Source of the DNA: Flavobacteriaceae bacterium
GTDB taxonomy: Bacteria > Bacteroidota > Bacteroidia > Flavobacteriales > Weeksellaceae
DNA length: 64,000 bases
Direction of reading: 5' to 3'
NCBI GenBank assembly: GCA_004359435.1
Contig: PTET01000001.1
Coordinates: 270,307-334,306 of the forward strand
Part shown: positions 10,171-17,764 of the stretch, piece after piece
Layout: each line of letters opens with the position of its first letter
Numbering within the stretch: the first letter of the stretch is position 1
Translations under genes and position numbers: made by a program
Notes under the pieces: model-generated
What the model was told of the DNA's origin: nothing
Databases searched by the model: none
Seen by the model: only the letters and a program-made list of their open reading frames with translations

Positions 10171-10201
10171 AAAAAAGCCACGAGATTCTCGTGGCTTTTT
10201 T
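10171..10201 (+). terminator. Rho-independent terminator after atpG
   Basis: AAAAAAGCCACGAG ATT CTCGTGGCTTTTTT, perfect stem. Confidence 0.85.
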
Positions 10202-10214
10202 GTTGGTAGTTATT

Positions 10215-10781
10215 TTACTTTCCCCATCTAAGACTTTCCATCAGCACCACAAGATCTTTTTTGAGATAGTCTACTGAGGGAGAAAGCGAGTCTGCATTGG
10301 GATTGGCTTTAAAATAGAGCGACCCCGAAAGAAAATGTTTTGTCGAATCTGTAAGGTAAAATTGCAAATTAGAGGCCACATCCCCTTTGATTTGGTATAG
10401 TTTTCCATAGGTTTTGTTGGAAGGGTTCTCAAAGCTTTTTGGGACAATGGCACTGGCCTTAATTAGGTGCTTGTACGCCAAAGTTTCACTGTCTTGGATG
10501 AGTTTGGGAAGATTCCCTTCAACCTTGTAATAGGTTAAAAATACCGTTGCGTTTAACTCTGGATACAAAAGATTGTACCAATTCTGCTTTTTTGCTTTTT
10601 CTAGGTTTGCCAGCTTGCTTTTTTCAAATTCAAAAGGAAGAAAACTCTCCGAGTAATTTTGGTACACAGCCACTGGAAAATCAACCCGAACATATCCTTT
10701 GGGTTTTGGCGTAGGGTTGTTGTTACACTGACAAAAAAGAATCAGACTTAGGGCTAAAAACAAATTTTTGACAGAAATCAT
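10215..10781 (-). CDS. gldD: Gliding motility lipoprotein GldD
   Basis: Lipoprotein signal ...LILFCQC; PTPKPKGYVRVDFP and C-terminal LKKDLVVLMESLRW; downstream of ssb as in other Bacteroidetes. Confidence 0.85.
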   Translation of the reverse strand: MISVKNLFLALSLILFCQCNNNPTPKPKGYVRVDFPVAVYQNYSESFLPFEFEKSKLANLEKAKKQNWYNLLYPELNATVFLTYYKVEGNLPKLIQDSETLAYKHLIKASAIVPKSFENPSNKTYGKLYQIKGDVASNLQFYLTDSTKHFLSGSLYFKANPNADSLSPSVDYLKKDLVVLMESLRWGK

Positions 10782-10827
10782 GGCTTAAAAATGTATACCC
10801 AAAGGTACTTATTTTAAGCCATGATTT
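10775..10827 (-). promoter_or_regulatory. Perfect 16-bp inverted repeat spanning the gldD start codon
   Basis: AAATCATGGCTTAAAA (10775-10790) and TTTTAAGCCATGATTT (10812-10827) are exact reverse complements separated by 21 nt; gldD ATG (10779-10781, minus strand) lies inside one arm. Confidence 0.6.
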
Positions 10828-10836
10828 TGATTTGGA

Positions 10837-11181
10837 TCATGGATTTTTTAGACTGATAAATTCTATCTTGTCTGCATAAATCTCTGTGATGTATTTGGTT
10901 TGGCCAGATTCATCATCCCATTTTCTGTTCTTAATTTTTCCCTCCAAGTATATTTTGTCTCCTTTGTGTAAATTGCCTTGGCAAACTTCTGCCAGTTTTC
11001 CTTTGGCAACAATGGTATGCCATTCTGTTTTCTGTATTTTTTCTTGGGTGGCTTTGTCGGTGTAAGATTCGGAGGTAGCAAGGGGAAAACGAGCCAAAAG
11101 TTGATTAGATTCGAATCTGTGAATTTTGATGTCATCTCCTAGATTGCCTAGCAAGATAACTTTGTTGATGGTACCATTCAT
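10837..11181 (-). CDS. ssb: Single-stranded DNA-binding protein
   Basis: MNGTINKVILLGNLGDDIKIHRFE...TEWHTIVAKGKLAEVCQGNLHKGDKIYLEGKIKNRKW; OB-fold SSB signature. ATG at 11181 preferred over 11217. Confidence 0.92.
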   Translation of the reverse strand: MNGTINKVILLGNLGDDIKIHRFESNQLLARFPLATSESYTDKATQEKIQKTEWHTIVAKGKLAEVCQGNLHKGDKIYLEGKIKNRKWDDESGQTKYITEIYADKIEFISLKNP

Positions 11182-11206
11182 GGCGCAATTAGATTTTGGT
11201 TTGACC

Positions 11207-12205
11207 TTAAGGTACAAATTTTTTTAGAAAATCTGCCAAAGGTTTGGGAACAGGGAATTTATCTAAGTCATTTTTTTGCGCTACTGTGTAGTTGTTTTTC
11301 TCTCCAATTAGCTCAAATTCTGCCCTGGAGTCTATTTTCTTATGCCAAAAGCTGAGTTGTAATCTCTGATGCGTTAAAAGGTGATTTTGGCTATGAATTA
11401 GCTCTAAATCTTCAACCGGTTTTTGTGCCATTTCTGGAAAATCAAAAAGCCCTTGCCAGATGTCTTTTTGTTTTCTTTGTTTTAGATAAAAAAGATCTTG
11501 AAACTGGTAAAACACATAATGAATTTCCCTGTTTGTTGTTTTGATTTTCTTAGATGAGAAAGGATAGAGATGGGTTTTTCCAGTCTGGTAAGCCAAACAT
11601 TCGCTCTTTAGTGGACAGGAAGTACAACTTGGATTCTTCGGCACACAGATAGAAGATCCAAGATCCATGATTGCTTGATTGAGATCTCCCATGTCAAGTT
11701 TTTTGTTTTGAAGCATCTCGCTTATCTTTTCAAACAAAAAAACACTGCTGCTACTTTTATGGATGTCTATTTCTAAGGCAAAAACACGGGTATATACCCG
11801 AAGGGCATTGCCGTCTATCGCGGGTGTTTTGTGGTTGTAACAGATTGAGCAAATTGCCGCAGCGGTATATCTTCCTACGCCTTTAATCTGTAACCAGCCT
11901 TTAAAATCTTCTGGAAACTTTTCGCTTTTAACAATCGATTCCGCCCCAAGGCGCAAATTTCTTGCCCTTGAATAATAGCCTAGCCCTTGCCATAGTTTTA
12001 ACACTTCTTGTTCTTTGGCGTGGGCCAAATCTTCAACACTAGGAAAAGCTTCTATCAAGCGATAAAAATAATCTAAACCTTGTTTTACTCTGGTTTGCTG
12101 TAAGATTATTTCTGAAATCCAAACCTTGTAGGGGTCTTTGTCTTCTCTCCAGGGAAGTTCTCTTTTGTTAATCCCGTACCAATCCAGTAATAAATCTACG
12201 TTCAT
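11207..12205 (-). CDS. mutY: A/G-specific adenine glycosylase
   Basis: GIGRYTAAAI-like KGVGRYTAAAICSI, LDGNALRVYTR-like IDGNALRVYTR, Fe-S CVPKNPSCTSCPLKSECLA. Confidence 0.93.
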   Translation of the reverse strand: MNVDLLLDWYGINKRELPWREDKDPYKVWISEIILQQTRVKQGLDYFYRLIEAFPSVEDLAHAKEQEVLKLWQGLGYYSRARNLRLGAESIVKSEKFPEDFKGWLQIKGVGRYTAAAICSICYNHKTPAIDGNALRVYTRVFALEIDIHKSSSSVFLFEKISEMLQNKKLDMGDLNQAIMDLGSSICVPKNPSCTSCPLKSECLAYQTGKTHLYPFSSKKIKTTNREIHYVFYQFQDLFYLKQRKQKDIWQGLFDFPEMAQKPVEDLELIHSQNHLLTHQRLQLSFWHKKIDSRAEFELIGEKNNYTVAQKNDLDKFPVPKPLADFLKKFVP

Positions 12206-12275
12206 AAGTGTAAAGGTAATGGAAGAAGGTGAAAAAAAATAATGAAAAAAAGATTCGTAAGCTTAAACTTTTCAG

Positions 12276-12283
12276 TATATTTG
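12276..12283 (+). promoter_or_regulatory. Bacteroidetes -7 element (TAnnTTTG) upstream of HU gene
   Basis: TATATTTG, exact match to TAnnTTTG, 52 nt upstream of the HU ATG. Confidence 0.5.
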
Positions 12284-12334
12284 CACCTCTAAAACACACA
12301 TTGAGTAACTATAACATTAAATAGAAAAGGAACA

Positions 12335-12625
12335 ATGACTAAGGCTGAAATCGTAGCGAACATTTCCAACAAATTGGGATGCGAAAAATCTGACACGCAA
12401 AGAATCGTAGAGGAATTTATGGAAGAAGTGAGAACTTCAATGCTTTCGGGCGAGAATGTATATTTAAGAGGCTTTGGGTCTTTCACTATCAAGGAAAGGG
12501 CTGAAAAAACTGCCAGAAACATTTCCAAGAATACAACCATTATTATTCCGGCTCATAATATACCTGTATTTAAACCTTCCAAATCTTTTGTGGAGAAGGT
12601 AAAACAAAAAGTCAAAATAAAATAA
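12335..12625 (+). CDS. HU family DNA-binding protein
   Basis: MTKAEIVANISNKLGCEKSDTQRIVEEFMEEVRTSMLSGENVYLRGFGSFTIKERAEKTARN. Confidence 0.93.
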   Translation: MTKAEIVANISNKLGCEKSDTQRIVEEFMEEVRTSMLSGENVYLRGFGSFTIKERAEKTARNISKNTTIIIPAHNIPVFKPSKSFVEKVKQKVKIK

Positions 12626-12635
12626 AAAGAACATT

Positions 12636-12728
12636 ATGCCAAGCGGAAAAAAAAGAAAAAGACACAAGGTTGCGACCCACAAGCGCAAGAAAAGACGTAG
12701 ACAAAACAGACACAAGAAGAAGAAATAA
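12636..12728 (+). CDS. 30-aa highly basic protein (candidate ribosomal small protein, AURKAIP1/COX24-like)
   Basis: ATG..TAA translated by eye: MPSGKKRKRHKVATHKRKKRRRQNRHKKKK*. Not in the supplied ORF track (too short). Lies between HU and a terminator. Confidence 0.75.
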   Translation: MPSGKKRKRHKVATHKRKKRRRQNRHKKKK

Positions 12729-12751
12729 TCTTTCTTTTTGAACTTTATCAC

Positions 12752-12783
12752 GCACTTCTTAGATTGTTTAAGAAGTGCTTTTT
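12752..12783 (+). terminator. Rho-independent terminator
   Basis: GCACTTCTTA (12752-12761) / TAAGAAGTGC (12769-12778) followed by TTTTT. Confidence 0.75.
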
Positions 12784-12805
12784 CTGTTATCTACAATTCT
12801 AATCC

Positions 12806-14368
12806 ATGAACAAAGAACTTATACTAAGTGCACAGGAGGAGAAAATTAGAATTGCACTATTGTTAGATGGTAGACTGATTGAATTGCACACCCAAACTCT
12901 TGCTAATAAATTTTCGGTGGGAGACGTGTATGTAGGGAAAGTTAAAAAATTGGCCACAAATCTGAATGCTTCTTTTGTCGATATAGGACATCCGAAAAAT
13001 GGATTTTTACACTATCAAGATTTAGGGCCTCATTTGTTGAGTTTTTCGAAATACTATTCTTTAGTTAGATCAAAAAAAATAAATAGTCCAAAGCTAAGTA
13101 ACTTCACCAAGGAGGAAGAGATTCCCAAAGACGGAAAAATCGAAACGATTTTAAACCCGGGAGACAACATCATTGTACAAGTTTCTAAAGAACCTATTTC
13201 TACCAAAGGACCAAGACTTACTTCAGAGATTTCCCTTGCGGGTAGATTTTTGATTTTACTTCCTTTTTCTAAGAAGATTTCGGTTTCTCAAAAAATCAAG
13301 GAAATTTCAGAGAAAAAGAGGCTAATTCGGCTTTTAAAGCAGGTTACTCCACAAGGTTTTGGTGTTATTGTAAGAACTGTAGCCGAGGGAAAAGAAGTAG
13401 AGGAAATTAGAGGAGATTTAGAGAATTTACTCAGCCGATGGGCGGTTTTACACAAAACCTTAGAAAAAGCACCGATTCCCTCTAGAGTTCTCTCAGAAAT
13501 GGATCGAGCCTCTTCTATCATTCGGGATACTTTTACAGATCAGTTTACCAAAATTGTCTGTGATGATCCTCATTTGACCTTAGAATTAAAAAATTACATT
13601 AACGGCATTGCGCCAGGAAAAGAGAAAATTGTGAGCTTACATGACAACCCCATTGTTCCAATTTTCGAGGAACATTCCATTGAAAGACAAATCAAACAGT
13701 CTTTTGGTACAACGGTAAACATCCCAGGTTCTAAAGGAGCTTATCTGGTAATCGAACATACAGAGGCTCTTCATGTAATCGATGTGAACTCTGGAAATAT
13801 TTCTAACAAAATCAAAGCCGATCAGGCCGAAAACTCACTTCGGGTAAACCTTCAGTCTGCTACAGAAATTGCTCGTCAACTTAGGCTTAGGGACATGGGA
13901 GGAATTATTGTGGTAGACTTTATAGACATGGCTTCACCAGAGGCCAGAAAAGAGCTTTTCGATCACCTTACCGAGGCGATGAAAGACGATCCAGCCAAGC
14001 ACAAGATTTTGCCTCCGAGCAAATTTGGACTCATCCAAATTACAAGACAAAGAGTAAGACCTGAGACAGATCTAAACACAAAAGAAAAAAATCCTTCTTT
14101 AATAGACTTGGTAGAAGCGCCTATTACTTTGCTTTCTAAATTTGAATCTGAAATTCGTGTAATTTTAAACGAAAATCCCAAAAGCAAAATTTATTTACAC
14201 CTGCATCCTTTTGTGGCGGGATATTTAAAAAGTGGATTTCCATCACCTAGACTAAGATGGTTTTTCAAACACAAAAAATGGATCCACATTATTCCAAGAG
14301 ATGCGTACAGTTATTTGGAATACAACTTTTTGGATCACAAAAGCCAGCCGCTAATCAAAAAAGACTAG
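12806..14368 (+). CDS. rng: Ribonuclease E/G family protein
   Basis: S1-like N-terminus (VGDVYVGKVKKLATNLNASFVDIGHPKNGFLHYQDL), catalytic IDVNSGN, RDMGGIIVVDFIDM. Confidence 0.94.
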   Translation: MNKELILSAQEEKIRIALLLDGRLIELHTQTLANKFSVGDVYVGKVKKLATNLNASFVDIGHPKNGFLHYQDLGPHLLSFSKYYSLVRSKKINSPKLSNFTKEEEIPKDGKIETILNPGDNIIVQVSKEPISTKGPRLTSEISLAGRFLILLPFSKKISVSQKIKEISEKKRLIRLLKQVTPQGFGVIVRTVAEGKEVEEIRGDLENLLSRWAVLHKTLEKAPIPSRVLSEMDRASSIIRDTFTDQFTKIVCDDPHLTLELKNYINGIAPGKEKIVSLHDNPIVPIFEEHSIERQIKQSFGTTVNIPGSKGAYLVIEHTEALHVIDVNSGNISNKIKADQAENSLRVNLQSATEIARQLRLRDMGGIIVVDFIDMASPEARKELFDHLTEAMKDDPAKHKILPPSKFGLIQITRQRVRPETDLNTKEKNPSLIDLVEAPITLLSKFESEIRVILNENPKSKIYLHLHPFVAGYLKSGFPSPRLRWFFKHKKWIHIIPRDAYSYLEYNFLDHKSQPLIKKD

Positions 14369-14392
14369 AACTGGATTTTTGATCATCAAATA

Positions 14393-14423
14393 AAAAAGCC
14401 CTCATTTATTTAGAGGGCTTTTT
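14393..14423. terminator. Terminator hairpin between convergent rng and lysC
   Basis: AAAAAGCCCTC / GAGGGCTTTTT; A- and T-runs on both sides so could act bidirectionally. Confidence 0.75.
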
Positions 14424-14441
14424 TTATAAAGAAAATTAATG

Positions 14442-15704
14442 TTACACCATCACAATCTGCAAGGTGTTTTTGATTTTTTGTTTGAGAAGAACAGGTTTTC
14501 CCTCTGTGATTTTTTCTTCAGAATCTTTGTCGTAGTGGCGAATGGTGTACAGATTTACATCTTTTTGTACACTGCAATTGTAGGTGGAAGATATTTGCTC
14601 CAAGAATCCATCCAGACCACGAAGTTTGTCCTCCAATACCAAAGAGAGATGGATGGCGGAGTTCTGAATCATGTTCACTTTTACTCTGTGCTGAGCCAAA
14701 ACCGTAAAAATTTCCGAGAAATGGTCTTCTGTGATAAAAGTGAAATCTTTGGTGGAAAGCTCCATCAAAATTTGGTCTTTTTTCAGAATGAAACAAGGTG
14801 TGTAAGGTTCCAATGCTGCACCTTTTTTGATGGCAGTGCCGTCTTTTTCTGGGTTCAAAAAGGATTTGACAAAAAACGGAATTTCCTTTTTCTGTAAGGG
14901 TTGCAGGGTTTTTGGGTGAATGACAGAAGCTCCATAATAACTCAGTTCTATGGCCTCTTGGTAGGAAATGTGGTTGAGAAGAACCGTGTCCTTGAATACC
15001 CTTGGGTCTCCGCTTAAAACCCCAGGAACGTCTTTCCAAATGGTCATGCTTTGTGCATCTAGGCAGTAGGCGAAAATAGCTCCCGTATAATCCGAACCTT
15101 CTCTTCCCAAAGTGACCATCATCCCATCTTCATTGGAACCCAAAAATCCTTGGGTGACATAGAATTTGCTTTTGTCCAGTCCGGAAATGGCTTTTTGGGT
15201 TTCTTCCCATTGGATTTTTCCCTCTCTGAAGTTGGAATCCGTTTTGATATAATCTCTTACATCCAGCCAGATGTTGGAAAAGCCTTCTTGGTTTAAATAT
15301 TCGGATACAATCACCGTGGAAACCAGCTCTCCGTAACCGATAACTTGGTCATATACAAAATTGTATTTTGGGGATTTGTTTCTCTCCAAGAATCCTTGTA
15401 GTTCAGCAAAAAATCCATCCACCTTCGCATTGACTGTTGTTGGGTCTGCAAAAAGTCCAGAGATGATTTCTTTGTGATACAAAGCGATTTCTTGGATTTT
15501 GTTTTGGTAAAGGGAGGGGTCTTGGGCGTGACTTTGGTAGAGCTCAATTACTTCTTCCAGTGCATTGGTGGTTTTTCCCATGGCAGAGACCACCATCAAA
15601 ATTTCTTTGTTTGCAGAAGGTTCTGCGATTTCCAATACGGATTTGACATTTTTTACCCCTTCTGCATCTTTCACAGAAGCACCTCCAAATTTAAATACCT
15701 TCAT
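14442..15704 (-). CDS. Aspartate kinase
   Basis: MKVFKFGGASVKDAEGVKNV; GREGSDYTGAIFAYCLDAQSMTIWKDVPGVLSGDPR. Start at 15704 (second Met) preferred. Confidence 0.93.
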   Translation of the reverse strand: MKVFKFGGASVKDAEGVKNVKSVLEIAEPSANKEILMVVSAMGKTTNALEEVIELYQSHAQDPSLYQNKIQEIALYHKEIISGLFADPTTVNAKVDGFFAELQGFLERNKSPKYNFVYDQVIGYGELVSTVIVSEYLNQEGFSNIWLDVRDYIKTDSNFREGKIQWEETQKAISGLDKSKFYVTQGFLGSNEDGMMVTLGREGSDYTGAIFAYCLDAQSMTIWKDVPGVLSGDPRVFKDTVLLNHISYQEAIELSYYGASVIHPKTLQPLQKKEIPFFVKSFLNPEKDGTAIKKGAALEPYTPCFILKKDQILMELSTKDFTFITEDHFSEIFTVLAQHRVKVNMIQNSAIHLSLVLEDKLRGLDGFLEQISSTYNCSVQKDVNLYTIRHYDKDSEEKITEGKPVLLKQKIKNTLQIVMV

Positions 15705-15858
15705 CTGATAGTTATATGTTTTCATTTATAAAGTCTAGCCAAATTTTAATTTAGATAGAGCTCTAAGTATTTGTGGTAAAGGTAAAAATTATCCCCTTTA
15801 TAAAAGTTAGTTTTTGTTTCAAAATTCCCATCTTTGTACAAATAATCTAAGCCAAAGT

Positions 15859-16875
15859 ATGAAAAAAGAGACCACCCAAACCCTTGGTGAATTCATCATC
15901 GACAAACAAGAAGATTTTCAGTATTCTTCTGGAGAACTCTCTAGACTCATTAGTTCCATCAAGTTAGCTGCCAAAGTAGTAAACAGAGTGGTGAATCAAG
16001 CTGGACTGGTTGGGATTAATGGATCTGCAGGTGGAGAAAATATTCAGGGAGAAGAACAGCAAAAGCTAGATGTTTTTGCAGACCAAGCCTTTATCAAAAC
16101 CCTTTCTTCCAGAGAGGTGGTTTGCGGAATTGCCTCAGAAGAACAAGATGAGTTTGTAACCATTGTGGGTTCAGAAGACTCTAAAAGCAGCAAATATGTG
16201 GTACTTATTGATCCTTTAGATGGGTCTTCGAACATTGATGTGAATGTAACGGTAGGAACCATTTTTTCTATTTATAGAAGAATTACTCCTATCGGAACGC
16301 CCGTTGAGCTCAAAGATTTCTTGCAACCCGGGAATAAACAAGTAGCCGCTGGATACGTGGTATATGGTTCTTCTACCATGCTGGTCTACACCACTGGAAA
16401 TGGCGTGAATGGATTTACCCTAGACCCATCGGTTGGTACTTTCTATCTTTCTCACTCCAATATAATCATACCTCAAGAAGGAAAGATTTATTCGATTAAT
16501 GAAGGAAACTACATTAAGTTTCCCAAAGGAGTCAAAGAATATATCAAATATTGCCAAGAAGAAGACCAAAACTCTAACAGGCCATATACTTCTAGGTATA
16601 TTGGTTCTCTGGTGGCCGACTTCCACAGAAATATGCTCAAAGGAGGCGTATATATCTATCCTACAACTTCATCTTCGCCCAATGGTAAATTAAGATTACT
16701 CTATGAATGTAATCCTATGGCTATGTTGGCGGTACAAGCTGGAGGAATGGCGACAGATGGAATCAATGATATTCTGGACATTCAGCCTACCGCGCTCCAT
16801 CAAAGGACTTCTTTCTTTTGCGGTTCTTCTAAAATGGTAGAAAAAGCCAAATCTTTTATGGTAAAAGAAAGTTAA
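15859..16875 (+). CDS. fbp: Fructose-1,6-bisphosphatase class I
   Basis: [48 protein letters not shown]. Start at 15859. Confidence 0.95.
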   Translation: MKKETTQTLGEFIIDKQEDFQYSSGELSRLISSIKLAAKVVNRVVNQAGLVGINGSAGGENIQGEEQQKLDVFADQAFIKTLSSREVVCGIASEEQDEFVTIVGSEDSKSSKYVVLIDPLDGSSNIDVNVTVGTIFSIYRRITPIGTPVELKDFLQPGNKQVAAGYVVYGSSTMLVYTTGNGVNGFTLDPSVGTFYLSHSNIIIPQEGKIYSINEGNYIKFPKGVKEYIKYCQEEDQNSNRPYTSRYIGSLVADFHRNMLKGGVYIYPTTSSSPNGKLRLLYECNPMAMLAVQAGGMATDGINDILDIQPTALHQRTSFFCGSSKMVEKAKSFMVKES

Positions 16876-16901
16876 GACTTGGGGAAATTTCACAAAAAAA
16901 A

Positions 16902-16924
16902 TACCCTCAAAAAAATTGAGGGTA
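16902..16924 (+). terminator. Hairpin downstream of fbp
   Basis: TACCCTCAA / TTGAGGGTA with A-rich upstream; T-run on the + side is weak. Confidence 0.5.
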
Positions 16925-17023
16925 AATAAACACACATGAGTTAATCTATTGAAATAAATAGTTTTAGCTCGAGGCAAATATATCTTTTTTATATTAAAAA
17001 GCTATTATTTTTTTCTGTTAAAA

Positions 17024-17731
17024 TTACGCCATAGAATGATACACGTTCTGCACGTCATCATCTTCCTCAATTCTCTCTAACAATTTTTCTACATCGGCAA
17101 TCTGCTCCTCGGTCAGTTCTTTGGTAACTTGTGGGATTCTTTCAAAACCAGAAGAGAGAATTTCCAATCCTCTGCTTTCCAATTCTTTCTGGATGGCTCC
17201 AAATTGGGCAAAAGGACCATAGAGCATAATTCCGTCTTCATCGGCAAAAACCTCTTCTACCCCCACGTCAATCATTTCTAGTTCCAGTTCTTCTGGGTCT
17301 ATTCCGTCTGCTGGAATGCGGAAATTGCAAGTGTGGTCAAACATGAATTCCACAGAACCAGAGGTGCCCAGTTGTCCTCCGCATTTGTTGAAATAACTTC
17401 TGATGTTGGCCACAGTTCGGTTGTTGTTGTCGGTTGCAGTTTCAATCAAAATGGCAATTCCATGGGGTGCGTAGCCTTCAAACAAAACCTCTTTGTAGTC
17501 TGCAGAATCTTTGTCTGTGGCTTTTTTGATGGCACGCTCTATGTTGTCTTTGGGCATGTTTTCGCTCTTGGCGTTCTGGATGGCTGCCCTTAGTTTGGAA
17601 TTGGTTTCTGGGTCTGGACCTCCTTCTTTGGCGGCCATCATGATGCTTTTTACAAGTCTTGGAAACAGGGTGGACATTCCAGCCCAACGTTTCATTTTTC
17701 TGCCTTTTCTAAATTCAAATGCTCTTCCCAT
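17024..17731 (-). CDS. YebC/PmpR family DNA-binding regulator
   Basis: MGRAFEFRKGRKMKRWAGMSTLFPRLVKSIMMAAKEGGPDPETNSKLRAAIQNAKSENMPKDNIERAIKKA. Confidence 0.95.
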   Translation of the reverse strand: MGRAFEFRKGRKMKRWAGMSTLFPRLVKSIMMAAKEGGPDPETNSKLRAAIQNAKSENMPKDNIERAIKKATDKDSADYKEVLFEGYAPHGIAILIETATDNNNRTVANIRSYFNKCGGQLGTSGSVEFMFDHTCNFRIPADGIDPEELELEMIDVGVEEVFADEDGIMLYGPFAQFGAIQKELESRGLEILSSGFERIPQVTKELTEEQIADVEKLLERIEEDDDVQNVYHSMA

Positions 17732-17764
17732 TGTATATTTTTTTGACTAATTTATTGTGGATGT

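Noticed and set aside
14439-14897. 152-aa plus-strand ORF opposite lysC
   Set aside because: Antisense shadow ORF starting in the terminator region; aspartate kinase is clearly the real gene.
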